This document shows positions 24,057 through 32,364 of a stretch of DNA of 64,000 nucleotides, in pieces. Both the position numbers and the translations under genes were made by a program. The stretch is from Paenibacillus terricola (lineage in GTDB: Bacteria; Bacillota; Bacilli; Paenibacillales; Paenibacillaceae), in NCBI RefSeq assembly GCF_014779765.1, contig NZ_JACXZA010000005.1, positions 306,916 to 370,915 of the forward strand. The letters are read 5' to 3'. The notes under the pieces are model-generated. The model made no database searches. It had not been told where the DNA came from and worked only from the letters and a program-made list of their open reading frames with translations. Within the stretch, counting starts at the first letter, position 1. Each line of letters starts with the position of its first letter.

Positions 24057-26336
24057 TCACGATGGCTGACGAAGACGAAGCCGCTGCAGCCGCAGCGCGT
24101 TCAGAACGACTGATACAGAGCTTGCCGCCATCGCAGCTCCGGCAACCCAAGGCGCCAGCAGGCCAGCGGCTGCAATCGGAATGCCGATTGCATTATAGGC
24201 AAGCGCCCAGAACAGGTTCTGCCGAATGTTGCGCATCGTTGCCCGGCTTAGCTCAATTGCATCCGCGATCCCGCCCAGATCGCCGCGCATGAGCGTCACA
24301 TCCGACGTCTCAACCGCTACATCGGTGCCTGTGCCGATTGCGATCCCTACATCGGCCGCGGCAAGCGCCGGTGCATCATTAATGCCGTCGCCAACCATTG
24401 CCACCTTATGTCCTTGCTGCTGAAGCCGTTGAATCTCGGCAGCTTTCTGCTCAGGGAGCACTCCGGCGATCACATGCTCAATGCCAACCTGCTGCGCAAT
24501 CGCGGCAGCTGTCCGTTCATTATCACCCGTAGCCATCCTTACCTGTATGCCCAATGAACGAAGCCGTAAAACCGCTTCACGTGACGATTCCTTGACCGTA
24601 TCGGCCACTGCGATGAGTCCAGCGAACGAGCCATCGACCGCAGCCAGCATGACCGTCTTCCCTTGTGCTTCAAGCGAGGATTCTACTGCTGAATCCGCAG
24701 TTGTCAGATCAACACCGTACCGTTCCAGCAGACGACGTGCTCCAACAAGCAGTTCATGACCTTCAACGACTGCCTGAATACCGTAACCCGGAAGCGCCTC
24801 AAACTGTTCTGCATCGGGAAGTGACAGTCCACGAGCTTTGGCGCCTGCTGCAATTGCCTCCGCAACTGGATGCTCGGACAAGCGTTCCGCTGCAGCGACC
24901 AGCCGCAGCAGCTCATTCGGATAATCGGCAACAACGTCCGTCAGCTGCGGTTTCCCGTGCGTAACAGTACCCGTTTTATCAAGCACGACCGTGTCGATCC
25001 GATGCGTCTGCTCCAGATGTTCGCCGCCTTTGAACAACACGCCCAGCTCTGCTGCCCGGCCCGATCCCGCCATGACGGATGTCGGCGTTGCCAGCCCAAG
25101 TGCGCAAGGGCAGGCGATGACAAGAACAGCAATTGCAATCTCAAGCGCTTGCGCTGTGTTGCCCGGCTCGATCCAGATGAACCAGATGGCGGAAGTAATT
25201 ACCGCAATCGCTACGACAATCGGGACGAATACGCCCGAGATAACATCGGCCAGCCGTTGAATCGGTGCCTTCGAGCTCTGTGCATCCTCAACGACTTTAA
25301 TGATCTGCGCGAGGGCGGTGTCGGCGCCAACCTTCTCTGCCCGAATCTTCAGCACGCCGTTGCGGTTAAGAGAAGCGCCGATAACGCGGTCGCCAGCACT
25401 TACATCCACTGGCATGCTCTCGCCTGTCAGCATCGATTCATCCACCGACGATTGTCCGTCAAGCACAACGCCATCGACTGGGATTGCATCGCCTGGTTTC
25501 ACGAGCAGCACATCGCCAACAACAACCTGCTCAACTGGCACTACATGCTCTTCACGATCACGCAGTACGGTCGCTGTCTTCGCCTGCAGCTTCATAAGCG
25601 ATTGAATCGCTTGGGAAGACCGTCCTTTCGCCCGCGCTTCGAACAACTTACCCATTATGACGAGCGTAATCAGAATCGCACTCGTCTCGAAGTACAACTG
25701 CGGCCCTTCCGCCATCATTCCGTGTCCGCTCATCGTTCCGCCTGCATTTTGCCACTTGATCGTCTCGTACAGACTGTAGAAGTAAGCCGCAGATGTACCG
25801 AGCGCAACGAGCACATCCATATTGGCGCTTCGGTTGCGCAGCGCCTTAAAGGCACCAATATAGAACGGTCCGCCAATATAGAACTGCACCGGCGTCGCCA
25901 GCGCTAACTGCGTCCATGGATTCGCCAGCCATTCCGGCAAGTAAATCCAGTCGAGCCATGCAAAGTGCGATACCATCGTCCACAGCAGCGGAAGCGACAA
26001 AATAATCGAAAGGAACAACCGATTGCGCTGCGCCGTTGTGCGATCCTTCTTGCTAGCCAGCTGCGCCTCTTTCTGCTTCTGCACCGCCGTATAGCCGAGC
26101 TGCGTCACCCTGCGTTCCATATCCATTGGCGACACCGCTGAAGGATTGTATTCCACATGTGCCGTCTCCATTGCGAAGTTGACGGTTGCCTTCTCAACAC
26201 CCGGCAGCTTGCCGAGCCCTTTCTCAATCCGGTTCGCACAAGCAGCGCAGGTCATTCCTTCTAAGTTAAAATCAGCCGAAGCTGTATCAGCAATCGCTGC
26301 CGAAGCCTGGTCGATCTGTTCATTGTTCGCTTGCAT
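24057..26336 (-). CDS. copA: Cu(I)-exporting P-type ATPase
   Basis: A 759-residue P1B-type ATPase exporting Cu(I). It has one N-terminal metal-binding domain with MTCAACA (Cys30, Cys33), eight transmembrane segments, the translocation motif CPC near 408, the phosphorylation motif DKTGT near 453, HP in LSEHPVAEA near 484 and the hinge [18 protein letters not shown] near 645. B. subtilis CopA has two N-terminal domains; here one. GAGGTGATCGAAG precedes ATG 26336. It is the first gene of the operon; the promoter upstream carries a CsoR-type site. Confidence 0.96.
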   Translation of the reverse strand: MQANNEQIDQASAAIADTASADFNLEGMTCAACANRIEKGLGKLPGVEKATVNFAMETAHVEYNPSAVSPMDMERRVTQLGYTAVQKQKEAQLASKKDRTTAQRNRLFLSIILSLPLLWTMVSHFAWLDWIYLPEWLANPWTQLALATPVQFYIGGPFYIGAFKALRNRSANMDVLVALGTSAAYFYSLYETIKWQNAGGTMSGHGMMAEGPQLYFETSAILITLVIMGKLFEARAKGRSSQAIQSLMKLQAKTATVLRDREEHVVPVEQVVVGDVLLVKPGDAIPVDGVVLDGQSSVDESMLTGESMPVDVSAGDRVIGASLNRNGVLKIRAEKVGADTALAQIIKVVEDAQSSKAPIQRLADVISGVFVPIVVAIAVITSAIWFIWIEPGNTAQALEIAIAVLVIACPCALGLATPTSVMAGSGRAAELGVLFKGGEHLEQTHRIDTVVLDKTGTVTHGKPQLTDVVADYPNELLRLVAAAERLSEHPVAEAIAAGAKARGLSLPDAEQFEALPGYGIQAVVEGHELLVGARRLLERYGVDLTTADSAVESSLEAQGKTVMLAAVDGSFAGLIAVADTVKESSREAVLRLRSLGIQVRMATGDNERTAAAIAQQVGIEHVIAGVLPEQKAAEIQRLQQQGHKVAMVGDGINDAPALAAADVGIAIGTGTDVAVETSDVTLMRGDLGGIADAIELSRATMRNIRQNLFWALAYNAIGIPIAAAGLLAPWVAGAAMAASSVSVVLNALRLQRLRLRQPS

Positions 26337-26372
26337 CTTCGATCACCTCGCTCATTTACCTTACACTTCTAT

Positions 26373-26402
26373 TGTATACCCCCACCCCCTATATTGTGTC
26401 AA
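26373..26402 (-). promoter_or_regulatory. copA promoter with CsoR-type operator in the spacer
   Basis: On the minus strand TTGACA (26402-26397), an 18-base spacer and TATACA (26378-26373). The spacer holds the G-rich tract ATAGGGGGTGGGGGTAT, like CsoR operators. Binding would block the promoter until copper is present. Confidence 0.7.
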
Positions 26403-26610
26403 GCAAAATTCGCAAATTTATGGGAAAATTCAGAACCTCGGATGTTGCATCGTTTTGGTTCTCATCTGTACCTGACTGTTCCGCAGTAGTACACATCACT
26501 ACTCCGTGTCTTAGTCATACGATAACAACCCATATAAATAGAGGAAATACTCCCTCTTTATTGAATTTATTAAACAAGAAATGGAAAATACGTGTGAAAG
26601 GGTGATGGAT

Positions 26611-27006
26611 ATGGAAACAAAAGAACCGATGGTAATGCGGCTCGACATCACAATCCCGGTCTCAGATCAGAAGCAAGCCGTCGACTTTTACGTAAAGTAT
26701 CTCGATTGTGAGATCGTATGGTGGTTGGGACCGGTTTTATTGAGGCTGCCGAACAAACAAGAGATTCTAATTGTCTCCGATCACGATCCGGACAAGGACA
26801 GCATCTGGTATGCAGGTGAACCCGGCTTCCGCACAAACCCATACTATTCGTTGCAAGTCGTTGTCGGAGATAAACTGGAAGAGTTTAGAAACAGGCTCCT
26901 TGAGAGCGGCGTCGTTGTAGATGAAATCCATCAAAATGAAGGCGCAGGCAAGAGCCTCAGGTTCTTCGATCCGAGCGGGAATCGCCTCTTCGCAGTTGAG
27001 TGGTAG
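26611..27006 (+). CDS. VOC (glyoxalase/bleomycin resistance) family protein
   Basis: A 131-residue protein of the vicinal-oxygen-chelate fold. The babbb pattern is visible: 'LDITIPVSDQKQAVDFYVKYLDCEIVWW' at the start and 'GKSLRFFDPSGNRLFAVEW' at the end, with the acidic C-terminal metal-site Glu in FAVEW. The His usually found in the first strand is replaced (RLDITIPV), so metal ligation is uncertain. Function may be lyase, dioxygenase or binding protein. I start at ATG 26611, just after AAAGGGTGA. It is a single gene in the 750-bp region between copA and csoR. Confidence 0.8.
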   Translation: METKEPMVMRLDITIPVSDQKQAVDFYVKYLDCEIVWWLGPVLLRLPNKQEILIVSDHDPDKDSIWYAGEPGFRTNPYYSLQVVVGDKLEEFRNRLLESGVVVDEIHQNEGAGKSLRFFDPSGNRLFAVEW

Positions 27007-27042
27007 GTTCTATTCCTTGCCTCATCTTCAGATGACACAAAA

Positions 27043-27078
27043 ACAGCCTCAGCTCGATTATTACCAAGCTGAGGCTGT
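27043..27078. terminator. bidirectional terminator between the VOC gene and csoR
   Basis: ACAGCCTCAGCT (27043-27054) pairs with AGCTGAGGCTGT (27067-27078), between converging genes; T-rich flanks on both sides. Confidence 0.85.
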
Positions 27079-27086
27079 ATTATTGT

Positions 27087-27476
27087 TTACTTCATCAATT
27101 TATTCATTGTCGTCAACAGTTCGCTTATAACATCGGTGTCGCCGTCTTGCAGACGCTCCACGACACAGCTGCGCATATGCTCCTCGAGCAGCAGCTTGCC
27201 GACGCCATTAAGCGCAGACTGTACCGATGCGATCTGAATTAGAACATCATCACAGTACGTATCTTTCTCGATCAAGCCCTTTAATCCGCGAATCTGGCCC
27301 TCAATGCGATTAAGTCGGCTCACGAGGCTGCTCTTCATCTTATCAGAATGATGGCTTTTCCGTACCGCATCATTAGCCGCCGTATGACATGCTTCATGAT
27401 GATGCGATCCTGCACTGGTGCCAGCGCAAGCTTCTTCCTTCTGCTCATCTGTCGCTGTTCGCATTTCCTCACTCAT
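27087..27476 (-). CDS. csoR: copper-sensing repressor CsoR with His/Cys-rich N-terminal extension
   Basis: A 129-residue protein. The Cu(I) ligands Cys75, His100 and Cys104 have the CsoR spacing (C-x24-H-x3-C). The all-helical DUF156 domain covers about 45-129 ('SRLNRIEGQIRGLKGLI'). The first 45 residues are an extension with 'ACAGTSAGSHHHEACH' and 'KSHHSDK', not present in short CsoR proteins and able to bind metal; its role is unknown. I start at ATG 27476; the longer GTG form begins before the GAGGGGG site. CsoR represses copA and probably itself; copper releases it. Confidence 0.92.
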   Translation of the reverse strand: MSEEMRTATDEQKEEACAGTSAGSHHHEACHTAANDAVRKSHHSDKMKSSLVSRLNRIEGQIRGLKGLIEKDTYCDDVLIQIASVQSALNGVGKLLLEEHMRSCVVERLQDGDTDVISELLTTMNKLMK

Positions 27477-27509
27477 ACCGCTTCCGCCCCCTCGCACGTA
27501 TTTGCGATC

Positions 27510-27539
27510 ATTCTAACATACCCCTGCTAGGTATGTGAA
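27510..27539 (-). promoter_or_regulatory. csoR promoter with palindromic CsoR operator in the spacer
   Basis: On the minus strand TTCACA (27539-27534), an 18-base spacer and TAGAAT (27515-27510). The spacer is filled by ACATACC (27516-27522) and GGTATGT (27530-27536), a 7-bp inverted repeat matching the CsoR ATACCC/GGTAT pattern. It overlaps the last codons of galU. Confidence 0.75.
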
Positions 27540-28411
27540 GGGGACAGACGCTCCAGCATATAAGCCCGCACCGCATCCGATAGATCCGGCCGTTTCAGCG
27601 CCATATCGATCGTTGCCTGCACGAAACCCAGCTTATCGCCAATGTCGTGGCGAATACCAACAAACGGGAATGCTTCGATCGGGGAGAATCGATTGAGCCG
27701 CACGAGCGAGTCTGTCAGCTGAATTTCTCCGCCTTTGCCCGGCCTGGCATCGTCTAGCAGACCAAATATAGCAGGATCAAGCACGTAGCGGCCAACAACC
27801 GCCAGATTAGACGGAGCCTCGTTAGGCGCCGGCTTCTCCACCATGCCGCGTATACGGCCCGAATAGCCAGGACTCTCTAAATCTACGATGCCATACTTAT
27901 GCGTCTGGTCCATCGGCACTTCCATAACCGCAACGACTGACGATCCTGTCTGCTCATACATATCGATCATCTGCTTCAAGCATGGCGGGTCCGATAGCAG
28001 AATGTCGTCTCCAAGCAATACAGCGAACGGTTCATTCTCGGCAAAAGCTTTCGCACTGAGCACCGCATGACCAAGCCCAAGCGGTTCCCGTTGTCGAACA
28101 TAACAGATGTTAGCAAGCTGCGAGATGCTTCGAACCATCTCGAGCATCTCTTCTTTGCCCCGTTCCTCCAGCTCCATCTCTAACTCTGCAGATTTGTCAA
28201 AATGGTCCTCGATCGCCCGTTTGTTGCGGCCGCTTACGATCATGATGCTCTCGATGCCGGATGCGACGGCTTCTTCAACGATGTACTGAATCGCAGGTTT
28301 ATCGATCAGCGGGAGCATTTCCTTCGGCTGTGCTTTAGTGGCCGGCAGAAACCTCGTGCCTAATCCGCCTGCTGGAATAATGGCTTTACGTACACGTTTT
28401 CTCTCCATCAT
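27527..28411 (-). CDS. galU: UTP-glucose-1-phosphate uridylyltransferase
   Basis: A 294-residue nucleotidyltransferase making UDP-glucose from UTP and glucose 1-phosphate for teichoic-acid and polysaccharide synthesis (GtaB/GalU family). The nucleotide loop AGGLGTRFLPATKAQPKEMLP and the later LLGDDI, GIVD and VEKP motifs are intact. The length matches B. subtilis GtaB (292). Start ATG 28411 has AAGGCGG 12 bases upstream; an ATG one codon later is an equal choice. The csoR promoter lies over its 3' end. The two-component genes lie 87 bp upstream on the same strand. Confidence 0.95.
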   Translation of the reverse strand: MMERKRVRKAIIPAGGLGTRFLPATKAQPKEMLPLIDKPAIQYIVEEAVASGIESIMIVSGRNKRAIEDHFDKSAELEMELEERGKEEMLEMVRSISQLANICYVRQREPLGLGHAVLSAKAFAENEPFAVLLGDDILLSDPPCLKQMIDMYEQTGSSVVAVMEVPMDQTHKYGIVDLESPGYSGRIRGMVEKPAPNEAPSNLAVVGRYVLDPAIFGLLDDARPGKGGEIQLTDSLVRLNRFSPIEAFPFVGIRHDIGDKLGFVQATIDMALKRPDLSDAVRAYMLERLSPSHT

Positions 28412-28498
28412 AAGCGCTGCATCCGCCTTTCTTCGAATCGTTCATTTGATGCCATATTGGGAATCGTATGCCGAATCGCGTCTATTCATGATAACCCT

Positions 28499-29884
28499 CT
28501 ATCCTGTCGGAAGCGTTATGGCAATGACAGCGCCGCCATCCGCGCCGTTTGGTTCAGCCTCGACCGTACCGCCATGCAGCGTAATGACTTGCTTGACGAT
28601 CGATAGCCCAAGCCCGTTGCCGCCAATGCTCCGATCGCGCGAAGGGTCCGCCTTATAGAAGCGCTCGAATACACGCGCACGCGCCTCCTCCGAGATGCCG
28701 GGACCCGAGTCGCTTACGCGTACCGTCACCGAATTTTTTCCATCATTTTCCTTCATCCATATCGTAATACGTCCGCCCTCCGGTGTAAACTTAATTGCAT
28801 TGTGCAAAATGTTAAGCCACACCTGATTAAGTCCATCCGCATCCGCATCGACGGTTGTCTCGAGCAAATGCAGCTCCAGCTCGATCGACTTGTCTGCCCA
28901 CTGCGGCTCGCATGACAACACGACATCCCGCAGTTGGCGGTCCAGCCGAATCGGCTGCGGGTGGAACGGATGATGCTGCGAGTCAAGCGAGGCAAGACGC
29001 AGCAGGCCATCGCTAAGCCGCGACATTCTGCCGCTCTCCTGCTTAATAATATCAACGTAATGATTGCGTTCTTCCTCTGTCACATCCGCGCTGCGGAGCG
29101 CTTCAGCGAAGCCTCCGATCGATGTCAGCGGCGACTGCAATTCATGCGAGACGCTGGATACGAAGTCTGCCCGCATCGTCTCGATGCGGCTTAGGCTGTC
29201 TGCCATTTGGTTAAAGCTATCCGCCAGCTTGCCCAGCTCGTCTTTCCTTTTCATCTTCACGCGAACGGAGAAATCCCCCTTCGCCAGCCGAGTTGTAGCT
29301 TGCATGAGCTGTTTAAGCGGACTGACCACATAATGCGCAGCAATGAAGAATAGAAGGGTGCCGACAATCAGCATCGACAGTAACAGCATGTTAGAGGTGC
29401 GCATAAAGCTGCGCTCCTGCGGAACTCGGTCAGGAGTAGTCAGAATGGCTAATTCAAGCTGGCCGAATCGGGCGATCTGCCCGACTACAATTTTCTGCAG
29501 CGGTCCGGTCGTATCATTCTGCTGCAGGTTAAAGACAACCGTATGACCTTTAAAAATCGTTTGCACCTGCTCAGCAGTCATTTGGCTGCCAATCTCACGA
29601 AAATGTTGGCCAAAACCAAACCAGCGTCCATCGGGGCTGACGCCGACGATGGACACATTTTGCAGCCTAGCCGTCTCAGACAAGAATGGCAGCAGCGCGC
29701 GTGGCGACGCCACGTCATATAACCGCTCAATGTCGGCAATCGTATTGACTAGCTGCACCGACACCTCGGTGCGAATATCCCGCTTGAACGACTGCGACGT
29801 CAGCAGGAATGATGCGACGATGCTCACAAGGACGACAATAAGAAACATCCCGACCAAGCGAACATACAGACTGCGAATGATCAC
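28499..29884 (-). CDS. sensor histidine kinase (HAMP, HisKA)
   Basis: A 461-residue membrane kinase. Transmembrane segments lie near 8-28 and 165-187 and enclose an extracytoplasmic sensor domain of about 135 residues. A HAMP domain (about 188-240) is followed by the phosphorylated His in SHELQSPLTSIGGF near 246, and by the ATP-binding domain with N box NAIKF, G boxes DSGPGIS and GNGLGLSIVKQ. The start overlaps the stop of the response-regulator gene by 4 bp (ATGA), so the two are translated together. The sensed signal is unknown; galU lies downstream, so an envelope signal is plausible. Confidence 0.93.
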   Translation of the reverse strand: MIIRSLYVRLVGMFLIVVLVSIVASFLLTSQSFKRDIRTEVSVQLVNTIADIERLYDVASPRALLPFLSETARLQNVSIVGVSPDGRWFGFGQHFREIGSQMTAEQVQTIFKGHTVVFNLQQNDTTGPLQKIVVGQIARFGQLELAILTTPDRVPQERSFMRTSNMLLLSMLIVGTLLFFIAAHYVVSPLKQLMQATTRLAKGDFSVRVKMKRKDELGKLADSFNQMADSLSRIETMRADFVSSVSHELQSPLTSIGGFAEALRSADVTEEERNHYVDIIKQESGRMSRLSDGLLRLASLDSQHHPFHPQPIRLDRQLRDVVLSCEPQWADKSIELELHLLETTVDADADGLNQVWLNILHNAIKFTPEGGRITIWMKENDGKNSVTVRVSDSGPGISEEARARVFERFYKADPSRDRSIGGNGLGLSIVKQVITLHGGTVEAEPNGADGGAVIAITLPTG

Positions 29885-30561
29885 CCCGCCACCTCCAGCC
29901 GGTAACCAAGGCCCCGGATCGTCACGATCCGGAAGCCCGATGTCTCCTCTGGGAACCGTTCGCGCAGCCGTTTCACATGGACGTCGACCGTCCGCTCGTC
30001 ACCTTCATAATCGACACCCCACAGCTGCTCGATAAGCTGTTCGCGAGAGAACGTTTTGTTCGGGTAGCTGGCCATTTTGAACAACAGCTCGAATTCCTTC
30101 GGCGGCAGCTTCACGCGTCCTTCGGGCGCCATCACGTCATATTCGACGCGGCTAAGCGCAATCCGCCCCACCTCCACTAGATGCGATGCGACGATCCGGT
30201 ACCGCTTCAGCAGCGCCTTCACGCGCACCACCAGCTCAATCGGATCGAACGGCTTGACCAAATAATCGTCAGCGCCAAGCTCGAATGCTCGCACTTTGTG
30301 AGACGTCTCGCCTTTGGCCGTCAGCATCAGCAGCGGAATATCCTGGCCGTATGTATCGCGCAGCGCCTCGCACAGCGCCCAACCGTCCATCCGCGGCATC
30401 ATAATGTCCATAATCACCATGTCGGGGCGGACCGATTCCAGCTGCTTCAGCGCATCCTCGCCATCTGTCGCCTGAAGCACATCGAAGCTTTCCCGCTTCA
30501 GGAATACGCTCGCTAAGGTGCGAATGTTCGCGTCGTCGTCTACTACTAATATTTTGGCCAC
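29881..30561 (-). CDS. OmpR/PhoB family response regulator
   Basis: A 226-residue protein with a receiver domain (1-120; Asp9/10 pocket, phosphorylated Asp52 in IMDIMMP, Lys of TAKGE near 102) and an OmpR-type winged helix (about 130-226: 'LPPKEFELLFKMASYPNKTFSREQLIEQLWG..RTVDVHVKRLRER'). The start is GTG 30561, with GGGAGAGAGCTTT before it. It is the first gene of a two-gene operon with the kinase. Confidence 0.95.
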   Translation of the reverse strand: MAKILVVDDDANIRTLASVFLKRESFDVLQATDGEDALKQLESVRPDMVIMDIMMPRMDGWALCEALRDTYGQDIPLLMLTAKGETSHKVRAFELGADDYLVKPFDPIELVVRVKALLKRYRIVASHLVEVGRIALSRVEYDVMAPEGRVKLPPKEFELLFKMASYPNKTFSREQLIEQLWGVDYEGDERTVDVHVKRLRERFPEETSGFRIVTIRGLGYRLEVAG

Positions 30562-30584
30562 AAAGCTCTCTCCCTCATTCCTTG

Positions 30585-30746
30585 TGATGCTTCGTGATGA
30601 GAAAACCTCTATCGAGGCCTTTCGAAGATGAGCGACCGCGTTTAGAGGTAGGTTTTATCGCCAATAAGAATCTGTTCTTTAGAGAGACTCGAAAACTTAT
30701 TGATTCTTATGTGGTCAAAAGTGGACTTTTTTGAACAACCTCTATA
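30585..30746. repeat. degenerate remnant of the MITE-like element
   Basis: 30711-30746 holds the right end of the element (GGTCAAAAGTGGACTTTTTTGAAC, broken by single-base changes, then ACCTCTAT as in the flanks of other copies). 30585-30606 resembles the TGCTTCGTGATCAAAA segment of the intact copies. Between them lie ATAAGAATC (30664-30672) and GATTCTTAT (30702-30710), a 9-bp hairpin. It occupies much of the 371-bp gap before trxB. Confidence 0.5.
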
Positions 30747-30844
30747 ACCGCAGCGTCATGTCGCTGTCCGTTCACGCTATGGATCACTGACTCTATCATA
30801 GCATAGCGCTGTCAGCCGCTTCCTTAGAGAAGGCTTAAAATCCA

Positions 30845-30873
30845 TTGACAACTCTTTGTAATAAATCTAAACT
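30845..30873 (+). promoter_or_regulatory. trxB promoter
   Basis: TTGACA (30845-30850), a 17-base spacer and TAAACT (30868-30873), 60 bp before trxB. The -10 is weak (4 of 6). Confidence 0.5.
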
Positions 30874-30932
30874 TAAGAACAACTTCAACTGTACTCGATT
30901 TAAATACAGTTTCACTTCAGGAGGACATTCAT

Positions 30933-31871
30933 ATGCACAAAACAATCATTATCGGTACCGGCCCTGCTGGTCTGACAGCCGCAATCTATCTGGCGCGCGC
31001 CAATATGGCGCCTCTCGTAATTGAAGGCCCGCAACCAGGCGGACAGTTGACGACAACGACCGAAGTTGAGAATTTCCCAGGCTTCCCAGAAGGCATTCTC
31101 GGCTCCGAGCTGATGTCCAATATGCGCAAACAAGCGCAGCGCTTCGGCGCTACGTTCACGACGGGTTGGGTTAACAACGTCGACTTCAGCCAGCGTCCAT
31201 TCACGATTAACGTCGAGGGCGGCAAGGTATACCAAGCGGAATCGATCATCATCTCGACTGGCGCTTCGGCCAAATATCTCGGCATCCCAGGCGAGGAGAC
31301 GAACGTTGGGCGCGGTGTCAGCACTTGCGCAACATGCGACGGCTTCTTCTTCCGCGGCAAAAAGATTGTCGTCATCGGCGGCGGCGACTCCGCAATGGAA
31401 GAAGCTCACTTCCTGACTCGCTTCGCAACGGATGTTACGCTCGTACACCGTCGCGAAGAGCTGCGAGCATCGAAGATCATGCAGGATCGCGCTCGTTCGA
31501 ACGACAAAATCAGCTGGGCGCTCAACAACACGCCGCTTGAAGTTGTCGCAAGCGGCATGGGTGTAACGGGTCTGAAAGTACTCAACAATGCAACGGGACA
31601 AGAAGAAGTTATTCCGGCGGACGGCGTATTCGTTGCGATCGGCCACACGCCGAACACTGGCTTCCTCGGCGGACAGATCGAAACAGACGATAATGGCTAC
31701 ATTGTTGTAAAGCCAGGTACGACAGAGACGAACATTCCAGGCGTCTTCGCTTGCGGAGACGTACAAGATACGAAATACCGCCAAGCGATCACGGCTGCAG
31801 GCAGCGGCTGCATGGCTGCGCTTGAAGCCGAGCGTTTCCTTGAGGAAGCTCACAGCGCTGTGAAAGCTTAA
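30933..31871 (+). CDS. trxB: thioredoxin-disulfide reductase
   Basis: A 312-residue FAD enzyme that passes electrons from NADPH to thioredoxin. The FAD loop GTGPAGLTAA (about 8-17), the redox pair CATC (Cys132, Cys135), the NADPH loop GGGDSAMEE near 151 and the C-terminal FAD stretch GVFACGDVQD near 270 are all intact. The length matches other low-molecular-weight TrxB proteins. AGGAGGACATTCAT precedes ATG 30933. It is a single-gene unit with its own terminator. Confidence 0.97.
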   Translation: MHKTIIIGTGPAGLTAAIYLARANMAPLVIEGPQPGGQLTTTTEVENFPGFPEGILGSELMSNMRKQAQRFGATFTTGWVNNVDFSQRPFTINVEGGKVYQAESIIISTGASAKYLGIPGEETNVGRGVSTCATCDGFFFRGKKIVVIGGGDSAMEEAHFLTRFATDVTLVHRREELRASKIMQDRARSNDKISWALNNTPLEVVASGMGVTGLKVLNNATGQEEVIPADGVFVAIGHTPNTGFLGGQIETDDNGYIVVKPGTTETNIPGVFACGDVQDTKYRQAITAAGSGCMAALEAERFLEEAHSAVKA

Positions 31872-31936
31872 TCGTCACGAAATATCATTTCGGACCGGAC
31901 CTCCGGACGATAATATTTAGTAAATGCAACGTATAA

Positions 31937-31992
31937 GGGGCTGCACCTTCGGGAGGATATGAATCTACCGATGGCGCAGCCCCTTTTTTTTT
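31937..31992 (+). terminator. trxB terminator
   Basis: GGGGCTGC (31937-31944) pairs with GCAGCCCC (31976-31983), followed by nine T; also before the stop of the leftward small gene. Confidence 0.88.
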
Positions 31993-31995
31993 ATC

Positions 31996-32235
31996 CTAAA
32001 CCCAGCCCCAGAAGAAACCGTCCCGCTCCCAAGCCGCCCGCCCCTTATGCAGCTTGCGGAATGCCTTCTTCACATCTTTGCCGATAGACAAGTTGCCATT
32101 GTCGTTCACATAGAGGAAAGACTCGCCATAATGGTTGGCGATGTAATTGGTCGCTTCCTCTTGGTGCAAAATCCCTTTATTCTTCAATTCATTCAACATC
32201 CATTGTGCAACCTCTTCTGCTGTTACTGTCGTCAT
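31996..32235 (-). CDS. conserved small protein, 79 residues
   Basis: A short soluble protein with a helical N-terminal part ('AEEVAQWMLNELKNKGILHQEEATNYIANHYGE') and a middle strand 'FLYVNDNGNLSIGKDVKKAFRKLH', ending in the aromatic 'WERDGFFWGWV'. The pattern looks like a winged-helix-type fold and matches small conserved Bacillales proteins of unknown function (the DUF6953 type, from memory). AGGAGCGTGACAT precedes ATG 32235. It is divergent from the hydroxyacid dehydrogenase gene. No function can be given. Confidence 0.7.
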   Translation of the reverse strand: MTTVTAEEVAQWMLNELKNKGILHQEEATNYIANHYGESFLYVNDNGNLSIGKDVKKAFRKLHKGRAAWERDGFFWGWV

Positions 32236-32301
32236 ATGTCACGCTCCTAAGATTCTGAAATCTGTTTTCTGTTATACTAGTTAGACGATCTTACAGTGCG
32301 T

Positions 32302-32335
32302 GTTCAAGAGTCCTATTTGCAACGGGTTCTTGAAC
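32302..32335. other. palindrome upstream of the 2-hydroxyacid dehydrogenase gene
   Basis: GTTCAAGA (32302-32309) and TCTTGAAC (32328-32335) are a perfect 8-bp inverted repeat with an 18-base centre. The ends resemble the GTTCAAAAAGT ends of the MITE-like elements, so it may be a deletion remnant; it ends 30 bp before the start codon and could also be an operator. Confidence 0.4.
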
Positions 32336-32364
32336 AACTTCTTAAAGCATGGAGGGATATCATC

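Noticed and set aside
24870..25907. Long open frame opposite copA (345 codons)
   Set aside because: Shadow of copA codon bias; composition rich in Arg, His, Cys and no motif.
30912..31853. Long open frame opposite trxB (313 codons)
   Set aside because: It mirrors trxB on the other strand, has no ribosome binding site or known domain, and trxB is unambiguous.
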